Shown here one piece after another: positions 8,622 to 16,809 of a DNA stretch of 64,000 nucleotides. The DNA is taken from positions 1 through 64,000 of the forward strand of contig NZ_JAGGPL010000002.1 of NCBI RefSeq assembly GCF_018613805.1. The letters run 5' to 3'. A program made the position numbers and the translations under genes. Each line of letters opens with the position of its first letter. Position 1 is the stretch's first letter. Origin of the DNA: Arthrobacter sp. ISL-48. GTDB taxonomy: Bacteria > Actinomycetota > Actinomycetes > Actinomycetales > Micrococcaceae. The notes beneath the pieces were generated by a model. That model was not told where the DNA came from. It saw only the letters and a list, made by a program, of their open reading frames with translations, and did not search any database.

Positions 8622-9518
8622 ATGGGTCAGAGCGCAGAGTTCGGAAAATTCCTGAAAGCCATGCGGTCCCGGTTGAGTCCCGAGGATGCAGGAGCTGAGG
8701 GTACTTCCGGCGCGCGCCGGGTTCCCGGGCTCCGGCGTGAGGAGGTTGCCCGGCTGGCCGGCGTCAGCACTGACTACTACATCCGCCTGGAACAGGGCAG
8801 GAACATTCATCCGTCACGGGCAGTGCTGGATTCCGTGTCCCGTGCGCTCCGCCTGGACGGCAGTGAGCATGCGCACATGATGGACCTATTGGAAAACTGT
8901 GCCGTCACGACGCGGTCTCCCGGCACTGCCCAGGCCGTGCGCCCTGCCCTCCGCCAGCTCCTGGAAGCGGTGGGGGACGTCCCGGCGCTGGTCCTGGGCC
9001 GTCGCACGGACGTCCTGGCCGGGAACCGAATGGCTTCCCTGCTGTTCACGGATTTCCTGGAGCTTCCCGCCCGGGAGCGAAACCTGACCCGCTGGCTGAT
9101 CCTGGATCCCCAGGCACGGGAGCTGTTCAGGGACTGGAAGACCGTCGCCGCGGAAGCTGCGGGTGCACTCCGGCTCGACGTGGGGCGGCACCCCAATGAC
9201 GCGCAGGCCAACCAGCTGGTGGGTGAGCTTGCAGTCCACAGCGAGCATTTCCGCCAGTGGTGGGCAGGGCACAGGGTGGCAACGCGGTCCGCAGGCAGCG
9301 TCCGGCTCCATCATCCCGCCGTCGGCGATCTGGAACTGAACTTTGAGAACCTCGTCCTCCCGGACGACCCGGATCAGTTCCTCCGGGTCTACTCCGCCAA
9401 GCCGGGGTCGCCGTCGTCGGATGCCTTGGCTCTGCTGGGCAGCCTCGGAGCCGATGCCCAGCCGGAACAGCAGCGGTTGGCTGCCGAAGCGTTTCCGCCG
9501 GCCGCGTCTGACGGCTGA
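8622..9518 (+). CDS. XRE-family regulator with MmyB-like ligand-binding domain
   Basis: A 298-aa regulator. The N-terminal helix-turn-helix is at about residues 12-75, with the core LRREEVARLAGVSTDYYIRL; the C-terminal part, about 100-280, matches the MmyB-like ligand-binding domain (RRTDVLAGNRMASLLFTDF, FRQWWAGHRV, GDLELNFENLVLP). This group has many members in actinobacteria and often regulates a neighbouring oxidoreductase operon, binding a fatty acid-like or other hydrophobic ligand in studied cases. The ATG at 8622 begins the conserved domain; in-frame starts further upstream lie in non-conserved sequence. It is divergent from the AKR cluster and probably controls it through the palindrome at 8560-8576. 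Confidence 0.92.
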   Translation: MGQSAEFGKFLKAMRSRLSPEDAGAEGTSGARRVPGLRREEVARLAGVSTDYYIRLEQGRNIHPSRAVLDSVSRALRLDGSEHAHMMDLLENCAVTTRSPGTAQAVRPALRQLLEAVGDVPALVLGRRTDVLAGNRMASLLFTDFLELPARERNLTRWLILDPQARELFRDWKTVAAEAAGALRLDVGRHPNDAQANQLVGELAVHSEHFRQWWAGHRVATRSAGSVRLHHPAVGDLELNFENLVLPDDPDQFLRVYSAKPGSPSSDALALLGSLGADAQPEQQRLAAEAFPPAASDG

Positions 9519-9524
9519 GAACGT

Positions 9525-9722
9525 TCAGCCCTTCGGAGTGGGGCCTTTGTAGAGGGCGGCCCGGACGATCACACTGAGGATCAGCAGATCGAAGACCACC
9601 CAGGCGACGTTGACGAGCGTTCCTGCCCGGCGCCAAGTGACGGTTGCGACGGGCTGGTCTTGCTTCAGTTCCTCGCGTGCGCTGCGCACTGCTGCGCCGA
9701 TGTCCTCCAGCGCCACGATCAT
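9525..9722 (-). CDS. Small single-pass membrane protein
   Basis: A 65-aa protein: an N-terminal amphipathic helix rich in Ala and Glu (about residues 1-30), then one membrane helix (LVNVAWVVFDLLILSVIVRAAL) and a short basic tail. Its ATG at 9722 overlaps the stop of the upstream small membrane gene as ATGA, so the two are translationally coupled. No family was recognised. A two-component membrane peptide unit is possible. It ends 6 bp from the stop of the convergent regulator gene. Confidence 0.62.
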   Translation of the reverse strand: MIVALEDIGAAVRSAREELKQDQPVATVTWRRAGTLVNVAWVVFDLLILSVIVRAALYKGPTPKG

Positions 9723-9946
9723 GTGGTCCCCGGTCTCCGGTCGCCCGTTGCGACCCTGCGCCGGACCCACACCCTCAACCCCGCGAGCACACCGGTGGCG
9801 CCCCAGATAAGGCTGGCGACCCAAAGAGTGCCGACCCCAGGGTGGCTGACGGCACCAGCAAGAAAGGAGACTGAGGCGAGGAACGATATAACCATCCAAG
9901 CGAGCATGAGCTTCGTGCCCTTAACCCGGGCAGGCCGGACCCTCAC
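9719..9946 (-). CDS. Small two-helix membrane protein
   Basis: A 75-aa protein with two hydrophobic helices (LMLAWMVISFLASVSFLAGA and GTLWVASLIWGATGVLAGL) and basic flanks. GTG at 9946 has GGAAGG about 8 bp upstream; an internal ATG at 9907 (MLAWMV) is a second possible start. It is coupled by ATGA to the following 65-aa membrane protein. No family was recognised. The Arg-rich C-terminus should face the cytosol. Confidence 0.62.
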   Translation of the reverse strand: MRVRPARVKGTKLMLAWMVISFLASVSFLAGAVSHPGVGTLWVASLIWGATGVLAGLRVWVRRRVATGDRRPGTT

Positions 9947-10194
9947 ACGTCACTGCCTTCCATTAGTCATTGCCGCGGCCTGAGCGGCGGCAACGCCTCC
10001 GGTAAGGCGGGCAGCCTGGCCCGGCCGGCTTCCAGCAACTGAGCGTAATTTATCCCCACCATGCTCCAAATCTAGGAATCAATCCGACCAAAGTGCCGGA
10101 AGTTGACTAAAGCAACTAGCCCGAACGATAGCGGGGCATCTTGGGGGTTCGCTGGGAGGCAGTCCAGTGGTGCACAGGACGGGTTAGACCATAC

Positions 10195-10491
10195 TCACAG
10201 CGGCGGCTCAATGGCATGAAGGTGGAGCACTGTGATCTCCGCATCCTCGGTGGAGGGGAAGCCGGCTTCTGCGAGGATTCTTTGAAAGCCTTCACTCGCG
10301 AAGCGTGCCGCGAGTAGTTCCTCGGACTCCCATACACCGACCAGATACAGGGAGTCGTCTCCTACCGCACAATGGTGGCGCAGCTCGCCCGGTGCCCCAC
10401 CTGCGTCCATGATCACTTTGTGGACGCGGTCATAGGCGCGCGTCAACTCGTCGACGTCGCCACGGAACCGGGCGATCAACAGTGCAGGCAT
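10195..10491 (-). CDS. Antibiotic-biosynthesis-monooxygenase-like small protein
   Basis: A 98-aa protein with the ferredoxin-like alternation of strands and helices seen in ABM and other dimeric alpha/beta-barrel proteins: PALLIARFRGDVDELTRAYD, then SLYLVGVWESEELLAARF and a C-terminal ITVLHLHAI strand. No catalytic residues can be named. It stands alone on its strand. About 250 bases without a supported gene lie on each side (9947-10194 and 10492-10737). The right-hand stretch has only a short GGCCAG/CTGGCC hairpin near 10550. Confidence 0.68.
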   Translation of the reverse strand: MPALLIARFRGDVDELTRAYDRVHKVIMDAGGAPGELRHHCAVGDDSLYLVGVWESEELLAARFASEGFQRILAEAGFPSTEDAEITVLHLHAIEPPL

Positions 10492-10737
10492 CCGGGCCTC
10501 CTTGCCAGCCGGGCTGAAACCTTGAGTGTAGGTGCGAGCCAGCGCCCAAGGCCAGTGTTAGGGCCTGGCCCTGGCAGATCATTGGCAGATTTCCGTCGGG
10601 ACAAGGGAGTGGGGAAACCCCATCCGCTCTGGGGTCTGTGCGATTGGCCAGCCGGTCCTGGTGATTCTGGCCATCAGCCCATTGGGCGGCGTCCCGCGAT
10701 TTCCTAGGCTGGAGGGACACACTTTTCTCTGCCAAGG

Positions 10738-10968
10738 ATGGTCTCAAAGATGAAACGCATCTCCCTGCTCAAGGAACGCCAGGCCTCTGCCGCCGGCACC
10801 GGCCCGGCCACAACCACCGGCTCGCACTGCCCGGTCTCCGGGCTCTGGAGCCCCGACTCTGATCCCCGTGTGGTTGAGTCCTTCTTCGAAGGGCACGTGT
10901 TCCCTGCATTCGACGGCGTCGCTACGGTTTGGCGCCGTCGCACCGCAGGCATCGTCTCGTCCAACTGA
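10738..10968 (+). CDS. Small conserved-type hypothetical protein with CPVSGLW motif
   Basis: A 76-aa protein, or 72 aa from the ATG at 10750. It has a Thr/Gly-rich N-terminus, then TGSHCPVSGLWSPDSDP, and a body with VVESFFEGHVFPAFDGVATVWRR. The single Cys and two His are spaced in a way that could bind a metal, though one Cys is few. AAGG precedes the ATG at 10750. The gene is followed at once by a 17-bp perfect terminator hairpin, which supports real transcription. No function was recognised. Confidence 0.6.
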   Translation: MVSKMKRISLLKERQASAAGTGPATTTGSHCPVSGLWSPDSDPRVVESFFEGHVFPAFDGVATVWRRRTAGIVSSN

Positions 10969-10987
10969 ACAGCACCTGGCACGAACG

Positions 10988-11024
10988 CAATGATGGCCGC
11001 GCCCTTGGGGCGCGGCCATCATTG
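10988..11024. terminator. Strong bidirectional terminator
   Basis: A perfect 17-bp stem (10988-11004 with 11008-11024) around a 3-base loop, lying between the rightward 76-aa gene and the leftward dodecin gene. It is placed to stop both transcripts. No long T run follows on either strand, so efficiency may depend on the stem. Confidence 0.82.
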
Positions 11025-11041
11025 TCCAGTTAGAGCGTGGG

Positions 11042-11251
11042 TCACCGTTCCAGGCGGAAACCGATCTTAATCGTCACCTGCCAGTCCGCGATTTTTCCGT
11101 CTTCAAGGTGACCGCGGACTTCCTTCACCTCGAACCAGTCAAGGTTGCGCAGGGTCTTGGCGGCCTCGGCGATACCGTTCCGGACTGCCGCGTCGACACC
11201 TTCTTCGGAGGTACCGACAATTTCAGAAATGCTGTACGTATGGTTGGACAA
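11042..11251 (-). CDS. Dodecin family flavin-binding protein
   Basis: A 69-aa protein matching dodecin in length and pattern: TYSISEIVGTSEEGVDAAVR, the flavin-stacking Trp in LDWFEVKEVRG, and a second block DGKIADWQVTIKIGFRL. Dodecins form hollow dodecamers that store or buffer riboflavin and FMN in the cytosol. It is preceded by a short leader and followed by the terminator at 10988-11024. It lies directly downstream of the pectinase genes on the same strand, but about 90 bp separate them. Confidence 0.93.
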   Translation of the reverse strand: MSNHTYSISEIVGTSEEGVDAAVRNGIAEAAKTLRNLDWFEVKEVRGHLEDGKIADWQVTIKIGFRLER

Positions 11252-11343
11252 CTTCGCTCCTCGTGATCGCCTTCGAGTCCCCGGTTGCGGGCCGTTCTTT
11301 GAGACTAGTAGGACTTCAGGAGCCTTGGCCAGACCCTTCCTGC

Positions 11344-12816
11344 CTAGCCTTGGGTGCCGTTAAGCACCGTGACGTTGGCGTAGCTGACGTTCCGGCCCGT
11401 GGTCTTCAGCACGTTCCCGTCCTGAACCATGTCCGAGGTGACGGTGAGATCCCGCACTGCAGAACCGTTAGCCGCAACCAGCAACGTGACGCCCTCGCTG
11501 TTGGTCAGGATTACGTCGGCAGCATGCCCTGTGGCGCCGGCCAGGGTCACGTTCCGCCTGTCGCCCCAGATCACGGCGGGCTCGTGGTACGTGCCCGGTT
11601 GGAGCAGGACCGTGACGGGACCCGGGTTGTTCGAGCGGATCGACCCCACGGCCGCCCTGATGCTGGCGAAATCGCCGGTGCCGTCCAGCGCCACCGTGAT
11701 GACGCTCCGGTCTTCCGGCACGGTTCCGCCCAACGGGCCAGCGAAGCCGCGGACAATGGCGGGAATGGCCGCCGTCGGCGTGAGTTCGTAGGAGTACGCC
11801 GCGGCCGGGTCGAAAGCCGCTCCCCGTTCCACACCAGTGTTGCCACTGCAGTGATCGAAGGTATTGTCCCGCGCCACCAGCTCACCTCCCGGGCCCTGGT
11901 GGTGAAGCGGATTCCTCACGTCCCGGAAGTAGTTTCCCTCGACCACCAGCAGGGCAGCGTTCCGGCCGAGCATCCCGTAGCTGGAGATGTCTTCGAGGTA
12001 GTTGTTGTAGACGTGCGAAGCGGCGGTGTTGTCCAGGCTCGCGTTGCGCTGATGCGTGTTGCGGATCCAGTTGTGGTGCATCGTCAGCCGGGTAACCACA
12101 TTCTGGGTCCAGCCCTCACCCAGCGCTTTGTTGTGGTCCGAGAAGACGTTCCAGGAGAGGGTCACGTTGTCGCAGTCCTTGCGGATATCCACCAGGCCAT
12201 CACCCAGCCGGGTGAAGTGCATGTGGTCCACCCAGACATGCGTGCAGGTATCCATCTGGATTCCATCCCTGTCGTTGTCCGGCCTCTTGCCGACAAAGTC
12301 TCCAGGGATATAAGAGTCCCGGACCGTGAAATTCCGGAAGATCACGTTGGACACGTTGATGAGCTTGAAGCCGGCGTTCACCACAGTGGCGCCCTCGCCG
12401 GCTCCCAGGAAGGATTTGTTGGCGGTCACCGTCAGCTTCTCGTACTGCGGGAACACCAGCACACCGTGCAGGACCACTACCAGCGGTTCGGCGCTTTTGG
12501 CGAAGACCCTGAGCTGGTCCGGCGTGCTGGCATGGACAAGGAGGCCGCCTTCACCACCACTTGTGCCGGAACGACCGTGGTCCGCGACGCCCGCGAACCC
12601 CTCCGGTGCGTCCGTCCAGGCCCTGCCGCCAAGGGCACGGTTGATGGGCAGGCCGGCTTCAGCGAAGCCGTTTGGGCCGACGGCGGCGTCCAAGCCATGC
12701 GGACCCGCCGCGGTCGCTGCCGGGCCGAGCAGGCCGGACGTCATCAGGGCGCTCGCCGTCAGGCCTGCGGCGAGCACGGTCCGCCGTCGAATGTTCACTT
12801 CATGTGCCTGTGCCAT
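11344..12816 (-). CDS. Pectate lyase (PL1) with truncated pectinesterase domain
   Basis: A 490-aa secreted protein with an N-terminal signal containing an RRRTVLAAGLTASALM stretch, a possible Tat signal. The PL1 right-handed beta-helix domain spans about residues 60-370 (motifs VVNAGFKLINVSN, HVWVDHMHF, SWNVFSDHNKALG, HVYNNYLEDI). From about 390 it begins a CE8 pectinesterase domain (VTVALDGTGDFASI, PGTYHEPAVIWGDR) but stops at VTVLNGTQG, before the GNQDTYLAD, DFIYG and LGRPW catalytic blocks present in its neighbour. Esterase activity is therefore unlikely. ATG at 12816 lies 1 bp after the stop of the upstream paralogue, with GGAAGGA before it. The two genes are a tandem duplication. Confidence 0.9.
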   Translation of the reverse strand: MAQAHEVNIRRRTVLAAGLTASALMTSGLLGPAATAAGPHGLDAAVGPNGFAEAGLPINRALGGRAWTDAPEGFAGVADHGRSGTSGGEGGLLVHASTPDQLRVFAKSAEPLVVVLHGVLVFPQYEKLTVTANKSFLGAGEGATVVNAGFKLINVSNVIFRNFTVRDSYIPGDFVGKRPDNDRDGIQMDTCTHVWVDHMHFTRLGDGLVDIRKDCDNVTLSWNVFSDHNKALGEGWTQNVVTRLTMHHNWIRNTHQRNASLDNTAASHVYNNYLEDISSYGMLGRNAALLVVEGNYFRDVRNPLHHQGPGGELVARDNTFDHCSGNTGVERGAAFDPAAAYSYELTPTAAIPAIVRGFAGPLGGTVPEDRSVITVALDGTGDFASIRAAVGSIRSNNPGPVTVLLQPGTYHEPAVIWGDRRNVTLAGATGHAADVILTNSEGVTLLVAANGSAVRDLTVTSDMVQDGNVLKTTGRNVSYANVTVLNGTQG

Positions 12817-12817
12817 T

Positions 12818-14827
12818 TCAGCCACGTCCTTCCGGGGTCCAATCGCCAAGGAACTTCTCCTTGGTGAACTTGAGGGCATCCTCCGGCGAGAGCTGGGGAT
12901 GGAATTCATTGACGTAAGAGCCAGGGCCGCGGTTGTTGTATTCGGCGAACCGGCCTTCCGTCCAGTGGTGGCCGCTCATGTCGGACCAGCCTTGGACAGC
13001 GATGTGGCTGCCGAGCGCGGAGTCGCGGATGACGGCCATCGGGTGGGCGTCAGGATCACTGCTCGCGAACCACGGCCGTCCCAGGCTGACGGTTCCCGGA
13101 GCGGCGTCCGAGGTGAGGTTGCTGTCGACGATCAGGAAGCCGAAGGGGTTGGAGTTCTTGGTGCTGGGGGCCACGATATAGCCATTGTTGGTGGCGCTTC
13201 CGCGGTCCAGGGAATGGATGGTGCAGCCATCGAAGACCGCCGTGCCACGGCCGTAGATGAAGTCCACGTCGCCCTCGATGTAGCAGTTCTTGAGGTAGGT
13301 CCTTGCGGTGGCGTCGCGGCCGGTCGTGTCGGCGAGGTAGGTGTCCTGGTTACCCAGAAACCGGGTGCCGTCGAAGGTCACCCGGTCTGCCACGCTCCGG
13401 ACCGCGAGAGCCTGGCTGCCACCGTTGGCGGCCTCGTCATAGCCGTTCTCAACGGTAAGGTTCCGCACCGTCGTGCCCGCAGCCAGGACGTTCAGGGTGG
13501 CGCTGCCGCCCGCCCCCCAGGTCCCGCCGAAGAACTTCACGCCGTTTGCCGGGAGATCGTAAGTGATCACGACGTCGGAGGGGTTGGCGGTGGCTCCCTG
13601 GACGGTGAGGTTGGGCCGGTCTGCCCAGATGTTCACGGATTCCCGGTAGATGCCGGGCTTGACTGTGATGGTTCGGGGCAGGGTGCTGCCGCTGGGGATG
13701 GAGCCGATGGCTGCCTGGATGCTGGCGAAGTCGCCGGTACCATCGAGGGCCACCGTGATTTCCGTTGCAGTGTTGGGTGCGCTGTCCTCCCGGGGGCCCG
13801 CTCCGGCCGCCACGATCTCCGGTACCCGGGCGGCGTCGTCCTTTTGGTATGCGTAATTCTGGGTGGGGTCAAAGGCTGCGCCCACGTTGTCTTTGCGGCC
13901 GCGGGTTCCGTTGAAGATGTTGTCCCGGTTTACCACTTCGGTGGCGGGGTCCTTGGCCACGATGGGGTCCTGGACTGCCGAGAAGTTATTGGCCTCAACC
14001 ACTACCTTGGCGGCGTTGCGGCCCATCATGCCGTACTGGCCGACGTCCTGCAGGAAATTGTTGTAGACGTGGGCGGCGGCTGTGTTGTCCAGGCTGAAAT
14101 TGCGCTGGGTGGTGTTGCGGATCCAGTTGTGGTGGATGGTCATGTGGGTTACGGCGTTGGGCGTCCAGCCGACCCCCAGGGCCTTGTTGTGGTCTGCGAA
14201 GACGTTCCACGAATAGGTCAGGAAATCCGAGTCCTTGCGGGTGTCGATCATCCCGTCGCCCAGGCGTTCGAACTTCATGTGGTCCACCCAGACATGGTGG
14301 GAGGTGTCCAGTTGGATCCCGTCCCGGTCATTGTCCGGCCGCTTGCCGTCCCAGTCGCCGGGGATGTAGGAGTCCCGGACGGTGAAATTGCGGAAGATGA
14401 TGTTGGATACGTTGATGAGCTTGAAGCCGGCGTTGACCACCTCGGCGCCGGCGCCAACCCCGATGAAGCTCTTGTTCGCGGCCACCGGGATCTTCACATA
14501 CTGGGGAGCCTTGAGGCTGCCCCGGACGAAGATTACCAGCGGTTCGCCGGAGGCCGCGTAGTCCGTCAGCTCCTGGATGGTGGAGGCACTGACGATGCGG
14601 CCTGTCTGCCCGCCCGTGGTTCCGTCCAGCCCGTACCCGGGAAGGGACGCGAACCCGTCAGGGGTCTGCTTCCACATCGCTTCGGCGTTTCCGGCTACCT
14701 CTGAGGCCGCTGGCCGAGACAGGGAACCAGCCCGGGAAGCGGCGGGTGCCGCGAGGGCAGGGACAGCTGTTAAGCCGCCCAGGACAACGACGGCGGTTGC
14801 CGCGCCTAATAGTCGTCGCAAGCTCAT
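12818..14827 (-). CDS. Bifunctional pectate lyase (PL1) - pectinesterase (CE8)
   Basis: A 669-aa secreted enzyme. A signal peptide (RLLGAATAVVVLGGLTAVPALA) is followed by a PL1 domain (about 50-370; HVWVDHMKF, SWNVFADHNKALG, HVYNNFLQDV) and a CE8 pectin methylesterase domain (about 375-655). All main CE8 blocks are present: GIYRES, SQALAV, GNQDTYLAD with the general-acid Asp, DFIYGRG with the nucleophile Asp, and LGRPW with the Arg. It would demethylate and cleave homogalacturonan outside the cell. It follows the ABC permease genes on the same strand after 89 bp. In place of the PL1 RxPxxR motif it reads QRNFSLDN; see findings. Confidence 0.93.
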   Translation of the reverse strand: MSLRRLLGAATAVVVLGGLTAVPALAAPAASRAGSLSRPAASEVAGNAEAMWKQTPDGFASLPGYGLDGTTGGQTGRIVSASTIQELTDYAASGEPLVIFVRGSLKAPQYVKIPVAANKSFIGVGAGAEVVNAGFKLINVSNIIFRNFTVRDSYIPGDWDGKRPDNDRDGIQLDTSHHVWVDHMKFERLGDGMIDTRKDSDFLTYSWNVFADHNKALGVGWTPNAVTHMTIHHNWIRNTTQRNFSLDNTAAAHVYNNFLQDVGQYGMMGRNAAKVVVEANNFSAVQDPIVAKDPATEVVNRDNIFNGTRGRKDNVGAAFDPTQNYAYQKDDAARVPEIVAAGAGPREDSAPNTATEITVALDGTGDFASIQAAIGSIPSGSTLPRTITVKPGIYRESVNIWADRPNLTVQGATANPSDVVITYDLPANGVKFFGGTWGAGGSATLNVLAAGTTVRNLTVENGYDEAANGGSQALAVRSVADRVTFDGTRFLGNQDTYLADTTGRDATARTYLKNCYIEGDVDFIYGRGTAVFDGCTIHSLDRGSATNNGYIVAPSTKNSNPFGFLIVDSNLTSDAAPGTVSLGRPWFASSDPDAHPMAVIRDSALGSHIAVQGWSDMSGHHWTEGRFAEYNNRGPGSYVNEFHPQLSPEDALKFTKEKFLGDWTPEGRG

Positions 14828-14916
14828 GCAAAACTCCTTTGTTTTGTAATAGCCAGGCAGGGTTTAGCCAGGCAGTGTCCAGTCGGTCATGCGATAGGAG
14901 AAACGGTGCGGCTGGC

Positions 14917-15813
14917 CTACTTCAGCCCGGTGGTGGCGATGCCGCTGATGAGGTATTTCTGACCGGCGATGAAGAAGCCGATGATGGGGGCAATGGATAC
15001 CACGGACATGGCGAACATGGGCCCCCACATGCTCTGGCCCTCCGAGTCCATGAAGGCCCGGAGCGCCAGCGGGACGGTGTAGAGGTCCTGGTTTTGGATG
15101 TAGATCAGTGGCCCGAAGAATTCGTTCCAGGTGGAGATGAAGGTGAAGATGGCGGTGGTGGCCATCGCCGGCACGCACAAAGGCAGGATCACCTTGAGGA
15201 ACGTCCTGAAGGGTCCGCAGCCGTCGATCTGCGCGGCGTCGTCGAGTTCCACGGGCAGGGACTTCATGAACTGGACCATCAGGAAGATAAAGAACGCGTT
15301 GGTGGCCAGGAAGTTCGGAACCACCAAGGGAAGGTAGGTGTCCAGCCAGCCAAGCTGGGAGAAGATGATGTACTGCGGCACCAGGAGTACGTGTCCAGGC
15401 AGCATCAGCGTTCCCAGCATCAGAGTGAAGAACAGCTTTCGTCCCGTGAACTCCATCCGGGCGAACGCGTAGGCGGCCAGGGCGCAGGAGAAGATGTTTC
15501 CCGCGATGGACAGCACCACGATGATGAGTGAGTTGAAAAGGTAGACGTGGAATGGCTGGTCCAGGGCGGTCCAGCCCTCAGCGTAGTTGGCGAAGTTCCA
15601 GTGCTGCGGCCAGAGTCCGAGTTGCCGGAAGATGTCCTCGCTGGGTTTTACCGAGCTTGAGATGAGCCACAGCAGCGGGTACAGCATCACCAGCCCCACC
15701 AGGCAGAGGATGAGGTGCTTGGCGAAGCGTTTGGCCGGAGTGCCGTCGGATTCCTCATCCGGGACCGAAGGCGTCCGTTGCTTGCGTGTCAGAGGGAGAT
15801 CGAGCAAAGCCAT
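14917..15813 (-). CDS. Carbohydrate ABC transporter permease, MalG type
   Basis: A 298-aa inner-membrane permease with six predicted helices after a charged N-terminus of about 30 residues. The EAA loop that contacts the ATPase reads DDAAQIDGCGPFRTFLKVILP. It belongs to the CUT1 family and pairs with the MalF-type permease just upstream (10-bp gap). With the lipoprotein at 16810-18114 it forms an importer, here probably for pectin oligosaccharides given the adjacent lyases. No ATPase gene is present in the locus; CUT1 systems commonly share an MsmK/UgpC-type ATPase encoded elsewhere. Confidence 0.93.
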   Translation of the reverse strand: MALLDLPLTRKQRTPSVPDEESDGTPAKRFAKHLILCLVGLVMLYPLLWLISSSVKPSEDIFRQLGLWPQHWNFANYAEGWTALDQPFHVYLFNSLIIVVLSIAGNIFSCALAAYAFARMEFTGRKLFFTLMLGTLMLPGHVLLVPQYIIFSQLGWLDTYLPLVVPNFLATNAFFIFLMVQFMKSLPVELDDAAQIDGCGPFRTFLKVILPLCVPAMATTAIFTFISTWNEFFGPLIYIQNQDLYTVPLALRAFMDSEGQSMWGPMFAMSVVSIAPIIGFFIAGQKYLISGIATTGLK

Positions 15814-15823
15814 GTCAGTTGCC

Positions 15824-16777
15824 TTAATTGTCGTAGAAGACCCAGAACTTGGAAGCGATGAAGTTGATCGCGGTGAAAATCGCGATGATCATGAGCAGCA
15901 CCCAGGCCATGGCGGAGGCGTAACCCATCTCGAACTCGGTGAAGCCCTTCTGGTACAGGTAAAGGTTGTAGAAAAGGGTGGAGTCCGCCGGGCCGCCGGT
16001 CCCGCCGCTCATGACATAGCCCTGGGTGAAGGTCTGGAACGATCCGATCAGCTGCATGATTAGGTTGAAGAAGATGATCGGACTGATCAACGGGATGGTG
16101 ATGTTCCGGAACTGGCGCCATTTCGAAGCCCCGTCAATGGACGCGGCCTCGTAGTACATCGCCGGGACCTGGCGGAGCCCGGCCAGGAAGATCACCATGG
16201 GCGAACCGAAGGTCCAGACGTTAAGGACGATCAGGGTGGTCAGGGAGAATTGCGGGTCCGTGACCCAGGACGGCCCCTGGATGCCGAACAGCCCCAGGAA
16301 ACTGTTCACGATCCCGTCGTTGCCGAAGATGTAGCGCCACAGCATAACGATCGCCACGCTCCCGCCAAGGAGGGAGGGCAGGTAATAGACGGACCGGTAG
16401 ATCGGCAGGCCCCTGATGCCGCGGTTCAGTACCAGGGCCACTGCCAGTGCTGCGGCGAGCGATATGGGCACCGATACAAAGGTGTAGATGAACGTGACCT
16501 TCAGCGACTGCCACAGCCGCGGATCCTCAAACATGGCCTGGAAGTTGGCCAGGCCCACCCAGGTGGGCTCGTTGAAGAGGTTGTAGTCAGTGAAAGCAAG
16601 GTACAGCGATGCGAAGAAGGGGATGACCGTGAACAGCATCCCGATGAACCACGGCAGCAGGAAGAGATAGCCGGACCGTTGGCGTTTGCGCCGGGATACC
16701 TTCCGCGCGCCCCGGCCCGGCTGGTTCATCATGGGGCCCGTCGGCAGGACCTTGGGCTGTTTGGTCAGGACTGACAT
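15824..16777 (-). CDS. Carbohydrate ABC transporter permease, MalF type
   Basis: A 317-aa permease with a basic N-terminal region (KVSRRKRQRSG) and six helices. The EAA loop reads EAASIDGASKWRQFRNITIP. ATG at 16777 has GGAG 9 bp upstream; an upstream TTG in frame is less likely. It lies between the substrate-binding lipoprotein and the MalG-type partner, the usual CUT1 order. Substrate is inferred from the pectinase context only. Confidence 0.93.
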   Translation of the reverse strand: MSVLTKQPKVLPTGPMMNQPGRGARKVSRRKRQRSGYLFLLPWFIGMLFTVIPFFASLYLAFTDYNLFNEPTWVGLANFQAMFEDPRLWQSLKVTFIYTFVSVPISLAAALAVALVLNRGIRGLPIYRSVYYLPSLLGGSVAIVMLWRYIFGNDGIVNSFLGLFGIQGPSWVTDPQFSLTTLIVLNVWTFGSPMVIFLAGLRQVPAMYYEAASIDGASKWRQFRNITIPLISPIIFFNLIMQLIGSFQTFTQGYVMSGGTGGPADSTLFYNLYLYQKGFTEFEMGYASAMAWVLLMIIAIFTAINFIASKFWVFYDN

Positions 16778-16809
16778 GGTGTCAGGCTCCAATCGGGAGG
16801 ACGGCTCGG

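Noticed and set aside
11263-14704. Long plus-strand frames (534 and 792 codons) opposite the pectinases
   Set aside because: Translations are Val/Gly/Asp-rich shadows; PL1 and CE8 motifs are on the minus strand with signal peptides and ribosome binding sites.
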